Source of the DNA: Hyperoodon ampullatus
Taxonomy: Eukaryota; Chordata; Mammalia; Artiodactyla; Ziphiidae
NCBI GenBank assembly: GCA_949752795.1
Contig: CATKHW010000374.1
Span: 310,001 to 374,000 of the forward strand
Direction of reading: 5' to 3'
DNA length: 64,000 bases
The translations under genes were made by a program, and so were the position numbers. The notes under the pieces were generated by a model, which worked only from the letters and a program-made list of their open reading frames with translations, was not told where the DNA came from and made no database searches. Below, piece by piece: positions 51,609 through 62,990 of this stretch (within the stretch, counting starts at the first letter, position 1; each line of letters opens with the position of its first letter).

Positions 51609-52496
51609 CCACAAGCTTGTCATCAGAATGCTCCATGAAACTTGTCATCACAATGCTCCATGACCCCTGTTATCACAATGTTCCATACCCCTTGTCATTA
51701 CAGTGCTCCATGACGCTCATCATCACAATTATCCATGGTCTTCTCATCACAATGCTCCACGGTCTTGCCATCACAATACTCCATGCCCTGGTCATCACAA
51801 TGCTCCATGTCCCCTGTCATCACAATTCTCCACGTTCTTGGCATCACTGTGCTCCATGATGCTTTTCATCACAGTGTTACATGCTTTGTCATCACAATTC
51901 TCTATGAACTTGTCATCGCAATGCTCCATGATCCCTGTCACAGCAAGCTCCATGTGATTGTCATCACAATGCTTCATGAACATGTCATCAAAATTCTCAA
52001 TGGCCCTTGTTATCACAATGCGCCATGACCCTTGTCATCACAATGCCCCAAACGCTTGTCATCAAAATGCTCCATTACCTTTGTCATCACAATCCTCCAT
52101 GACACTTGGCATCACAATGCTCCATTCCATTGTCATCGCAATGGACCATGACATATCTCATCACAATGCTCCCTGACACCCTTCTTCACAATACTCCATG
52201 ACCTTCTCATCACAATGCTCCATGCCCTTGTCATCACAATGTGCCATGCCCACTGTCATCACAATAATCCCGGAAACTTTTCAAACCAATGCAACATGCC
52301 CCTGTCATCACAATGCTCCATGCCCTTTCATCACAATGCTCTATGACCCCTGTCATCACAATGCTCCGTGACTCCAGTCATCACAATGCTTCATGACCTT
52401 TGTCATCACAATGGTCCATGCCCTCGTCATCACAAGGCTCTGTGACCTTTGTCACCACAGCGCTCCATGAACATTTCATCACAATGCTCGGTGACC
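51609..52496. repeat. Large minisatellite duplication, copy 2
   Basis: Partner of 47,341-48,400, with one 172-bp block fewer. Distinctive monomers such as CTTCATGAACATGTCATC and AATGGCCCTTGTTATCAC occur once in each copy at the same relative place. Confidence 0.85.
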
Positions 52497-54450
52497 CTTG
52501 TCCTCCCAATGCTCAATGCCTTTGTTAGCACAATACTCCATGACCCATGGCATCAGAATGTGCCATGCGCTTGTCATCACAATGCTCCACATCATTGTCA
52601 TCACAATGCTCCATAAACCTTGTCATCACACTGCTCCATGCACTTCTCATCAAAATGCTCTCTCACCACTGATATCACAATGTTCCATCACTAGTCAACA
52701 CAATACTCCCTCACCCCTGTCATCACAATATTCCATGACCCTTGTCACAACAATGCTACATGCCTTTATCATCACAATGCTCCATTCCCCTGACATCACA
52801 ATGTTCCATAACCCCTGTCATCACAATGCTCCCTGCCCTTCACAACAGAATGCACCACACCCTTGTCATCAAAATGCTCCATGACCTTTGTCATCACAAA
52901 GCTCAATGACCCTTGTCATCACAATGCTGCATGCCATTGTCATCACAATGCTCCATGAACCCTCTCATCACATTGTTCCATGCCCTTGTCATCACAGGCT
53001 CCATGATGCTTTTCATCACAATGCTCGATGCCATTCTTATCACAATGCTCCATGCGCTTGTCATTACAATCCTGCATGACCCATGTATCACAGTGTTCCA
53101 TACCCTTGTCATCACAATGCTCCTTGCCCCCTCTCATCACAATAATCCATGAAACTTTTCAGACCAATGCTCCATGCCCTTGTCATCACAATGCTCCATT
53201 ACCCCTGTCATAACAATGCTCCATGACCCCTGCCATCACAATGTTCCACAGCCTTGTCATCACAAGGCTCCATGACCCTTGTCATCACAATGCTCCAAGA
53301 CCCCTGTAATCACAATGCTCCATGCCCTTGTCATCACAAAGCTCCATGACGCATGTCAACAGAATGCTCCATGGCCTTCTCATTCACGATGTTCCATGCC
53401 TTTGTCATCACAATGCTCCAAGACTCCTGTAATCGCAATGCTCCATGCCCCTTTTCATCTCAATGCTCCATGAACCCTGTCATCACAATGCACCATGCCC
53501 ATCATCATAATGCTTCAGGCTATTGTCATCACAATGAAACCAAAATGCTCCATGACCTCTGTCATCACAAGGCTCCAAATCCTTGTGATCAATATGTTCC
53601 ATAACACTTATCATCACAACGCCCCATGACGCTCGTCATCACAATTATCCATGGTCTTCTCATCACAATGCTCCATGACCTTTGTCATCACAATACTCAA
53701 TACCCTTGTCATCACAATGCTCCCTGACACTTGTTGTCAGTTTGCTCCTTGAACCCTGTCATGACAAGGCTCCATGCCGTTTTCATCACAATGATCCATG
53801 CCCTTTTCATCACAGTGCTCCAAGACCGCTGTAATCACAATGCTCCATGCCCTTGTCATCACAAAGCTCCATGATGCATGTCATCAGTACGCTCCATGGC
53901 CTTCTCATCCCAATGCTCCATGCCCTTGTCATCACAGTGCTCCAAGACCCCTGTAATCACAATGCTCCATGGCACTTTTCATCAGAATGCTCCATGAGAC
54001 TTGTCATCACAAGGCTCCATGGTCTTCTCATCACAGTGCTCCAGTACCTTGTCATCACAATGCTCCATGACCCCTGTCATCACAGTACTCCATGGACATT
54101 TTCAGCCCAATGCACCATGACCCCTGTCATCACAATGCTCCATGACCACTGTCATCACAACGCTCCATGAACCCTGACAACACAATGATCCGGGACTCTT
54201 GTCATTAAAATGCTCCATGACCATTGTCATCACAATGATCCATGCGCTTGTCATCCCAATGCTCCATGACCCCTGTAATCACTATGCTCCGTGATGCTTG
54301 TCATCACAGTGCTCCATGAACCTTGTCATCATAATGCTCCTTGCCTTTGTCAACAAAATGGTACATAATCTTGTCATCACAATTCTCCATGCGCTTGTCA
54401 TCACAGTCCTCCATGACCTTTGGGATCACATTGCTTCATGCCCTTGCCAT

Positions 54451-55379
54451 CTCTCTCTTGCCTTTCTGGTTTTTACAGATATTCGGATGTCCCTTTTGAC
54501 CGGTGGTAAGTGACAATTCTTTGTAGTGTGGATTTGTATTGCGTGCTTGCTTGATTGGCCAAAAAGGGCGTATGCGTTTTCTTCTGAATATATTCAGGAG
54601 AAAAGGCATACGCCCTTTTTGGCCAAGTGCATCTCTGTCCAAGTTGGGATGCTTTTCCTGTGCTTTAAAGGCGATTCCAATTTACCTCTTGAAATATGTT
54701 TTGTGCAATTCTGCCTCATTTTCAAGGCCGCTTCATTTCCTTCCCTCAACAGATTTTTGGAAGAGAGTAGTCCTTTATAAGTCTGCAGGTTTGTGAATTG
54801 CTGTGCCCCTGAGCTCCAATTTTCAAATCCCATCTTTGTGAGCTGGCCGCAAATCCACAACTTTGCTTCAAGACCTATACTGGTTCCAGGGGTGGCTATA
54901 TTGGTTCCCTGTGGGTGGCTGAGGCTTTGGTTAATTCTTCTTCCTGCCGGGAAATTAGAGTGACATGTGCCCTTCCAAATGCCTACATCTACTCTCTGAT
55001 TGGTTCTCCCTCTTCCCTTTCATCCTCTGCACAATTAGCAAACTGTGCGAACCAGGAGGTTATAGGGGCTGACTCTCCTAAGTTGGGAGATTGATAGTAA
55101 AGCAGTTGGAATGCCAAAGTGGAGCACAAGGAGAGGAAAAATTTGCAGAGATTTAGAAACCTTTCGCCATCACAGGGTGTCCATTTTCTAGGTTTCCCAT
55201 ACATGTTATAATTGTAGTGATATTCCCTTCTACCTGGAGATTTGGGACACATGGAATGGTGGCATGCATTACTACTTTAAAAGGTCTGCATTTTCTCTCC
55301 CAATCTCACCAGTCCTCTCAGTCCCAAGTGTCCAGCCTTATGTCTCATCCAGCTGCCTTTGCAGATAGGGTCATTCCAG
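54451..55379. repeat. Satellite unit 24, right part
   Basis: Array homology resumes at CTTGCCTTTCTGGTTTTTAC, equivalent to unit position about 832, so about 400 bp of the unit are missing between the two parts. Palindrome 54,554-54,627 is almost intact. It shares old-type states (GGAAGAGAGTAGTCC) with units 22-23. A small local duplication around GTGGCTATATTGGTTCCC (54,885-54,925) adds about 30 bp. Confidence 0.88.
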
Positions 55380-57123
55380 GTTTCATCAGAACCCCTGAAG
55401 GAATTGTGTAAGAATTTCGCTGTTTTTTGGGGGTTTTTTGAAATTCATTTTTATAATGGGGTTGAGCTGATTTTCACTGACGTGTTTATGCCAGTCTAGA
55501 CACAATTGATTCCCTTACGGAGACATATCAATACATAGGTTTTAAGATTCTTAGTAGTCAGATATATTCCTCTGTGGGGCATAGGGGTGTTGAGTCCCGT
55601 TCACTGAGGAAGGTGTAGGTCTTGTCTATTCTGTATTTGGTTTATGGAATGGTACCTGTGCTAATATCAAACTCTGGTTTTATGCATCACCCCACCTCTC
55701 CTTTCCCCTGAAGCAGGTATAAGAGATTTTTGCTAAATGTGAGACTCTGTTCTCTTTCCTAATTCAGTTCATGTGTTCTGATATTGACATTCCCTCTATA
55801 AGTCATATCTTATGATAAGATTCTTTTTCTGTGTGACTAATTTCCCTTAAAATCATCATACGTAAATCCACTCATTATGCTGCTACTGGCCTTATATACA
55901 TTGACTTCACGTCTGAGTGATATTCCGTTGTACAAAATTACCACAAGTTCTTTATGCATTTCTCTTTTTCCTGGGATATTTTAGGTGTACCAAAGTTGAG
56001 GTTCTTGTATGCAGAGCAGCCCTAAACTTTGGGGTGCCTGTGTCTTATTGACATTTAGTCTTCCCAAGTTATATGTCCATGAGTTGAAGTCCCCTTGCTC
56101 CGGGGCTTTGTATTTTAGATGTTTTAAAAGCACCATACACATCTTCAGAGTGGCTCTTGGATATTTATACCCCACCCATCAGCGTGACTAGGCTCCCTGT
56201 TTTCCATGGCCTCTCCTGCATTTCTGGTTTGTACACATTTTTCGGATGGCCTTTCTGAGCAGTGGAAATTGAGACTTCTTTGTTGTGCGGATTTGCATTT
56301 CCCTCTTGCTTGGTTGGCCAAAAACTCTGCATGTGTTTTTTTCCTGAAGATATTCACGAAAAAAACGCAAACACCCTTTTGCCCAACCGCATCATTTTAG
56401 AAATTCTGCTGCTTTTCATATGCTTTAAATGTGAGTACAATCTACCTTTTGAAATCTGTTTCCTGCAATTCTGCCTCTCATTCAGATCCTCTTCGTTGCC
56501 TTACCTGAATATATTTTTGGACGTTGGTTATCATTTATATCTTTGCAGGTCTTTGAATTGTCTGCTCCTGAGCTCCATTTTGCAACTCACTTTTTTGTGA
56601 GCTGGCCGCCAAACCATTGGATTACTTCTGGCCCTATTCTGGTTCTGGGGAGGCAGGCTGAGCCTTTGGTTAATTCTTCTTCCTAATGGGAAATTAGAGT
56701 GACATGTGCCTGTCAGAAGTCCTACAGCTAATCTCTCATTGGTTCCCCCTCTTCCCTTTTATCCTCTGCACAAATTGCAAACTGTGTGAAACAGGAGGTT
56801 AAAGGTGCTGATTCTCCAATTGGGGAGATTGTTAGTAATGTGGCTGGAATGGCGAACCCCAGCACCAGGAGATCAAAAATGAGGTGCATTTTAGACACCT
56901 TTCCTGAGCACACGGTGTACATTCATCTCGGTTTCCCGGGCATGTTTTCGCTGTCAGAAGATTCCCTTGAACCTGCATATTTGGGACCCATGGAATGGGT
57001 ACCAGGCAGTATTACTTTAAAAGGTCTGCATTTCCTCACCCAGCCTCTCTAATATCTCTTAGCGTGCATAGCTTCCAGCCTTATATAATCATCCTGCTGT
57101 GGGTCTACATGTGTTCAATCCAT
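55380..57123. repeat. Satellite unit 25 (diverged)
   Basis: Recognisable along its full 1,744 bp but strongly diverged. The palindrome remnant at 56,312-56,387 keeps GGTTGGCCAAAAA on the left and CCCAACC on the right, with a degenerate middle. Confidence 0.85.
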
Positions 57124-58720
57124 GTTACATCGTAGCCCTTCAACAAAAGTTGTAAGAATTTTTGTCTGTCTCACTGTTTTTATAAATAGTTTTAAATTTA
57201 TTTTTATATTGGTTACAGCTGATTTTCAAAGCTCTGTTTTTTGCTGCTGTACATCCCCTTGATTCATGTACTGTGAGACAACAATAACTTCTTTTTCAGA
57301 TGCTTACCAGTCATATGTATTATTTTCCAGTGACTTGAGTGGGCTGAGTGCAGTTCTTTGAGGTACCGTGTAGGCCTTGTCAGTTATTCAATTTGGTACT
57401 TGGAATGGTATCTTTGCTAATTTCAACCTCCTGGATAATACCTCACCATTCCCCACCTTTCCCATTTAGCAGCCTTATGTCTATTTTCTACATATTTGAC
57501 TATGTTTCTGTTTTGTAATTTATTTCATGTGTAGCCATTTTTGATTCCACCTTTAAGTGACATCTTATGATATGTGTCTTTTTCTTTCTGACATATGTCA
57601 CTTAGAATGATCGTATGTAACTCCTCCAGAGTTGTTACAACTGGCCTTATTTCATTGATTTCTGGATGAGTAATATTCCACTCTACATAAGTACCCCATC
57701 TCTTTTATCCATTTTATCCTTCCAGGGACATTTAGGTTATATCCAAGTTGAGGCCCTTTTTAACAGAGAGGTGGTAAACGTTCGGGTGCCTGTTTTCTGT
57801 CGATTTTTGTTTTTCCCAAGTTACACGCCCATGAGTGCAAGTGCCCTATGCTCTGTAGCTCATTTTTTAGATGTTTTAGCAAACACAATACACTTCTCCA
57901 GAGTGGCCGTTGGCAAATTACATTTCCACTATCAGCCTCACAGGGCTCCCTTTTCTCCTCGCCCTGTCCTGCATTTCTGGTGTTTACACTTTATGTGGAT
58001 GGCCCTTCTGACTGATGTGAAGTGATACATTTTGTGATATTGATTTCCAGTGCCCACCTGTTTGGTTGGATAAAAAGTGTGTATGGCCTTTACTTGAATA
58101 TATTCAGAAAAAATGCATACACCCTTTTTGGCCAACTGCATCATTGGCGATGTTCAGCCCCTTTTCTTGTGCTTTAATGGGGAGTCCTTTCTACCTCTTC
58201 AAATCTGTTTCCTGCCACTCTCCCTTGCTTACAAGTCCTTTTCTGTGACTTACCTCAAGACATTTTTCGACGATAGATATTTTCAACTCTGCAGTTTCAT
58301 GAATTTTAGTGCCCCTGAGTTCCATTTTTCAACTTGTGTTTTTGGAAACTGGACACAAAACAGCGGGATTTCCTCTAGCCCTATTCTGTTTCCGTGGGCA
58401 ATTCTAGCCTTTGATGAATTTGTCTTCTGGATTGGAAATTAGAGTGGCATGTGCCTGTCCGAACACCTAAGACTTGTCTCTAATTTTTTCTCATCCTTCC
58501 GCTTCATCCTCTGGACAAATTCCAAACTGTGTGCAACAGGATGTTGACGGTGCTGATATCCCCAAGTGAGGAGATTGTTAGGAAAGATGCTGGAGGGTTG
58601 AACCCAAGCACCAGGCGATGAGGAGATGAGGTGCCTTTTCCAAACTCTTTCCGATCAAACGGTGTACCATCCTCTATGTGTGACAGGCATGTTTTAGCTG
58701 TAGGAAGGGTCCCGTGCATG
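57124..58720. repeat. Satellite unit 26 (most diverged, array edge)
   Basis: The last copy. Its L1-derived part is closest to true L1 (for example TTTTCTTTCTGACATATGTCACTTAGAATGA near 57,579, quoted by its ends TTTTCTTTCTGAC and CACTTAGAATGA). Palindrome remnant 58,064-58,137. The 30 bases at 58,143-58,172 match the L1 at 63,956-63,985 at 24 of 30 positions without gaps. Homology to other units fades near 58,720. Confidence 0.82.
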
Positions 58721-58934
58721 TAAGGAGAACACCAGGGATTTTTCCAAATCAGTGCCTCCCCGAACCCCAAACTGGGGAATTTTTAAGCTACGGCTACACG
58801 TATGTCCTTTAAGGGCCTTGGGAAATAGGCAGAGCCCAAACTTTAGATGACTGAAATCTTCAGGGTCAGAAGCGCTCACCATCGGCCTTGCTTAGGTTAC
58901 ATTTTATCTGTCATTGATAGATGATGTCAATAAA
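58721..58934. other. Unassigned DNA at the array edge
   Basis: No homology to the unit, L1 or any family I recognise. This is the transition between the last satellite copy and the flanking L1 fragment. Confidence 0.5.
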
Positions 58935-59118
58935 AATATCTATTCTTTTTCAGATTATTTCCCCTTATAGGTTACTGCAAAATATTCAGTGTAGTTCCCT
59001 GTGATATACAGTAGTTCCTTGTTGATGATCTATTTTATACATAGCAGTGTGTATGTGTTAATCCCAAACTGTTAATTTATCCCTTCTCCTACCTTTCCCC
59101 TTTGGTAATAATAAATTA
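58935..59118 (-). mobile_element. L1 3' UTR fragment
   Basis: On plus it reads as the complement of a Cetartiodactyla L1 3' end: TTCTTTTTCAGATTATTTCC, GTAGTTCCCTGTGATATACA, CCTTGTTGATGATCTATTTT, then AATCCCAAACTG and CCTTTCCCCTTTGG. It is independent of the satellite unit and less decayed. Confidence 0.8.
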
Positions 59119-59138
59119 TAAGATTTTATACTTCTCAG

Positions 59139-59561
59139 AAATGGGGGAGCTGAAAGAGAGGTATCATTTTCAATGGAAAAGCATTCAAAACAAGATTGAA
59201 GCTTCAGCCAAGAGTATTCGATGTACATCCATGGAAATAAATCACTTCATTTCTCTAATGTTGACCTGACAAATAAGACAGACGTCTTCACTGAACTTGC
59301 TTATAGGAAAGTGATGGAAATATCAAATGTAAGTCTTAGAAACATCTTATTTTACCCGAGCATTATACACTGCTCTATGTTAACTACAGTTTGGCTCACA
59401 CATCTGTTCATTGAAGTTACAATGTTCTCAATTTCTGTTACTGATCCTCCAGAGTGGACCCCAACAGGAGTCCCCGTGCCCAGTGTCATTGGAGCCAACA
59501 GATCAAGACTGAGTTTGGTTCAGAAGCAAAGGAAACATTATTTTGAAAACAGAATGGAGAG
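59139..59561 (+). other. Splice-signal-like fragments, gene unknown
   Basis: A pyrimidine-rich stretch ending CTTCTCAG (59,131-59,138) is followed by about 190 bp that end at a consensus-like donor (AAT|GTAAGT, 59,329). A second acceptor-like CTCCAG ends at 59,452, and AGAG|GTGAGA follows at 59,562. One frame runs across both pieces (if the 124 bases between were an intron) to a stop at 59,512, but the first piece does not keep that frame open from its start. I recognise no protein family. It may be a decayed exon pair of a host gene or chance. Confidence 0.25.
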
Positions 59562-60300
59562 GTGAGAGCGTGCACTCCCCCATGGGCTGTGAGCTGGGCT
59601 GCTGTGTAGGGTCCCCGGCAGCGTCAGTGGGAGGGAGGGGATGGAGCTCTCGAGGGCTGCGTTGGCTGCAGCTCAGGCTCTATGCCGTGGAGTCTGCATG
59701 GGACCCCGCTAGCTGAGGTGTCGACCCAGCAATTCTGCACTAGGAAATCGGGTCTGAAGTGCCGGGTGTGGGACCTCTGCATGCGGAACCCTAGGAGCAC
59801 GTGAAGTTAGACAAAGCACAAAGGAAAAACAGGTTAGACTTTATTTTATTGCCCAGATTCTCTTTTTATCTCCCAGGAATTTTTAATGAACGTTGCTGGA
59901 GACGAACACCTCCTCTGCTTTTTGTTCCGTTCCTTATTCTTGGGGTGTTGAGGGTGCAGACCCCTCTTTTGTAACTGCTTCATGCTGTGGTGGGAGCCCT
60001 GATACATGTGGGGAGGGGCAAAACGTCTCCCCACAAGCCTCCTGGTAAGGTTGATTGTCCCAAGGCCTCCTGCCTCACTTCTCGTCCGCCTGAGCACTAG
60101 CATTGGAAGTGCTACAGATTCTAATGACCTTTAAGGGTCCAGGAAAGAGAGGCGCAGAGATGCTGCGGTGGCAGGTTTCACCCCACCCCACATATGTTCG
60201 GCGACCTTAGGCTGACAGTTTTTGTCAGACTAGATGCTCTGACCAGTAGTCTGTGCTTTCTTTAATTAGGTCCCTGAATTAATGTACAAACAGCACCATG
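59562..60300. other. Unassigned GC-rich DNA
   Basis: A GC-rich stretch, then sequence with an 85-codon minus-strand open frame (59,846-60,103, Arg/Lys-rich). It lies downstream of the pol remnant on the same strand, so it could belong to the same provirus, but I cannot match it to integrase or env. Confidence 0.35.
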
Positions 60301-60449
60301 TGTCAGAGCCCTGCCCGCGCAACTCTCAGACAGTCCAGGGTCAGTGGTGATCCAGGACCATGACGTCCACTGAGTCAACGGCCTTTAGAAGTAGCCAGCA
60401 GTCCAGCCGGTCATATTGGCCACCATCACCGCGGTGTCTGTAGGGTTTT

Positions 60450-61695
60450 CTATTGTGAAAGTGTGATATACATTTCCCCCGCCAAGCTTATTAGCTCCCT
60501 TCTGGGTGCAGTAAGTCCTGCAAGCAGTAGTCTGCTCTTTCGGGGCACAGTCTTGTCGTTTTCTGAGAGAAACTCCAGGTCAAGTGATGGTCACACGAGT
60601 CATCTTGGGGGCCCGTTGACCCCGTTTATCTCTCTGGAGGTTGGAGTTGGAGAGCCTCCTCACTCGAGGTCAGTGTGTCCACAGAGCGACCCCTGCAACT
60701 TCAGGGCATGATGGGTGGTTAGGATCACCACGTGGGGTCCTTTTCCCTTAGGAGGGAGCTGGCCTTGCGGGATGCTGATTTCCAGCTTTTTAGATACCCC
60801 AGTATCCTGGCCTGATGAGACGGTGGGCAAAGCCCTTGGTGACCATAGTTTATCATACCTGAAAAGCATTCTTGTGTTGCTCCATTTCAAGTGGTCCCAG
60901 TTTTTGCACTAAGGCTCAGAGGGCGATTAACCTTTGACCGGGTATGTAAAGGTCAAAGGGTTTAGCTAAATTAGGGAGTTCCTGGGCAAGGGTCTGTATT
61001 GACTGCTCTTTCCATTCTTGAAAGGCTGCTTCTGGATTCTATTCAAAAGGATCATCATCTTTTCGTGTCAGTGTTTCATGTAGAGGCCCAGCTATTAGAC
61101 TGTAGTTAGGGATCCAGATGCAGAAAACCTTGGCCTCCCCAGGAACCCTTAAGCTGTCTTCTAGTTTTAGAAGAGGTAAGGCTGCAAATGGCTTCTTCCC
61201 TATCCTGGGATGCGTTTCTCCGAATATCTGTGAGAATGAAGCCCAGGCATGTCACCTTAGCCTGGGATATTTGAGCGTTTTTCTTGGACACCTTCTATCC
61301 TTTCTTGGCTAGGTAGTTCAGAGGCGTCTTTAGTAGGCCTGGCGATCAGAATGTCATCTGCATATTGAAGGAGGATTCCCTTTTACAGAGGTTGAACTTT
61401 AAGGTCTTTAGAGGACATTTCCCCAATGATGGTGTGGGGATTTTTGAACCATTGGGGCAGGACGGCCCAGCATTATTGCTTTTGTTGCATGTTGTGTCCT
61501 GCCACTCACAAGCCAAAAATTCTTGTGACTCTGAGATGAATGGAATATAGAAGAAGGCATCATTGAAGTCTGAGACAGAATGCCATGGCCTGTTGGAAGG
61601 TAGAATGACCAGAAGGGAGTAGGAAATAGGAGCTACTGGATGTATATCCTCGGTGGCTTCACTGACTGTCCTGATATCCTTTACCAGGTCTCCAG
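60450..61695 (-). pseudogene. pol: Endogenous retrovirus pol remnant (class I, gammaretrovirus-like)
   Basis: Minus-strand sequence follows reverse transcriptase from the N-terminal palm (61,480-61,690: a degenerate DLRKVNE-type motif then IHP) through the active site (61,341-61,364, reads YADDILIA, with both catalytic Asp codons kept) and the segment after it (61,106-61,291: KNAQISQAKVTCLGF then KTRRQLKG). Connection and RNase H-like remnants continue to about 60,450. Stop codons (one 8 codons before YADD) and frameshifts break it repeatedly, so it is not functional. No LTR or env was identified. Class I assignment rests on the order and style of these motifs. Confidence 0.8.
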
Positions 61696-61905
61696 CAGCC
61701 CATGGGGCTCTCGTGGTAAGGCCAATCCCAGGATATGGAGCTCACCTGGGCTGCACCCCTACCCCACAGCCCACGGGGCTCTCGTGGTCAAGTCCTTCCC
61801 AGGGTATGAAGCTCACCTCTGCAGCTACCCAGCAGCCCATGGGGCTCTCCTACTCAGGCCCTTCCCAGGATACGGAGTTCCCCTGGGCAGGTACCCCAGC
61901 AGGGC
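61693..61905. repeat. Three-copy tandem repeat, 66-71 bp
   Basis: The motif CCCAYGGGGCTCTC recurs at about 61,700, 61,771 and 61,837 (spacings 71 and 66), each followed by a shared CCCAGGRTATGRAGCTCACC-like stretch. It starts where the reverse transcriptase N-terminal homology ends, so it may have grown from the pol sequence next to it. Confidence 0.8.
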
Positions 61906-62990
61906 TGGACACACAGGAACTGTGCACATAGCCCACCTTGCAGAGAACCCCCAGCTCACCTGTCGCTCACAGCTGACACAGAATACCTCAGAGCAGGACT
62001 TGAACTAACAAACAGCAGCTCTGACAGGTCTGTGACCATGGCTATCACTCTCTGCAGGCTCTTTCTGCCTGGTCTTCCAGACACTTCCACTGCAGCCAGG
62101 GCACCAGGCCTCTGTCTCCACCCACCATCACTCCTCTCCCTGACTCCTGGGTCCCTCTCATTAGCATAGGGTCTTCTTGAAGTTGTTTTCCACTCATGGA
62201 CCAGATAAAATGATAAGAAAACAAGCCGCAGATGCAGCCCCTTGTCTATCCTGACTCTCAAGAGCCCACACCTGTTCCTAGGGCCTGGCCCATTTAGCAA
62301 GTTTCATTTTCTGCAACTGTGAGCCCCTGAGGGGTGAGGATTGGCTGATTTTGTCAGCCTGAAACTGCCTGCCAGCCCTCCACAGGTGTGCCTGGGTTGA
62401 GGGCAATATAAACAGCTCTCCAGTGAGCGACAGCCCTTGTAGCTGTGACTGACGCCATATTCTCTGCCCCGTAGGCAGTGCCGGGGCTGTGCTGGTGGGA
62501 GGGAGTGAGTGGCCGTGGCTTAGTGGGTGGCCCAGTGTGAGTGGGGCTCTGCTGGACTTTCTGCAGGAGTTGCCAGGCTGCCACCTGCTAAAGAAGAGGA
62601 TGTGTCACCGATACCTGCCGCTGGAATTTCTCCCCAGGCAGAGGATAGGAAGTAAAAAAGCAGTGGGGGCCGTGGCAGGAGGGGTATCTCAGGCAGGGAA
62701 ATGGAAAGCTTCCAGAAGAGCATCTGTGGCCAGGACCATCCTGACTGGCCTGCAGGCACCAAGTCGGCCTGTGTGCTGTCGCTGGTGTGGCTCCACAGCC
62801 CTTCTTCTAGGCTTGCAAGTTCTTGTACATATTCAGGTGTTTTAACTGGAAAGGGTGGGAAGAGTTCAGCTGCAGCAGGACTGGGGCTCAGCTCACCTTT
62901 ACTCACAGATGCCTTGGCTCGGTCCCCCAGCCTTGCAATGAGGACCCTCCTTGCTTGGGCGGAGGGCTGCTGGCTGTATGGGAGATGATT
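61906..62990. other. Unassigned GC-rich DNA upstream of the ERV pol
   Basis: This is where the 5' part of a minus-strand provirus would lie, but I find no recognisable gag or primer-binding site. The longest open frame of the window is here (62,520-62,996, minus, 158 codons, Pro/Ser/Ala-rich). It has no family signature, and its length is unremarkable for GC-rich DNA. Confidence 0.4.
62337..62425 (+). promoter_or_regulatory. Possible TATA/CCAAT-type promoter or LTR remnant
   Basis: GGATTGGCTGA (inverted CCAAT, about 62,338) is followed about 65 bp later by GCAATATAAACAG (TATA-like, about 62,403). On the minus strand CCAATCC is also present. Both orientations are possible, and neither is backed by a recognised transcript. 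Confidence 0.2.

Larger units (their letters stand above)
40411..54450. repeat. 24/25-bp minisatellite block
   Basis: About 14 kb of a short tandem repeat with typical monomers ATGCTCCATGCCCTTGTCATCACA (quoted here as ATGCTCCATGCCC + TTGTCATCACA, 24 bp) and a 25-bp form with ACCCC before TGTC. Length suggests roughly 570 copies. Monomers differ by several bases each, so the array is old, but long-range copies are much more alike (higher-order structure). The plus strand is strongly C-rich over G. Both junctions lie inside one macrosatellite unit. Open frames through it arise from runs of 24-bp monomers and are not genes. Confidence 0.95.

Noticed and set aside
40411..54450. CRISPR-like array
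   Set aside because: The monomers are directly adjacent without unique spacers, and the context is mammalian.
40411..54450. Telomeric or G-quadruplex-forming array
   Set aside because: No TTAGGG runs. The strand is C-rich, but the C (and opposite G) runs are short and irregular, so G4 motifs are not evident.
60450..61695. Functional reverse transcriptase
   Set aside because: Despite the intact YADD motif, stop codons and frameshifts occur throughout, and no LTRs or other complete genes accompany it.
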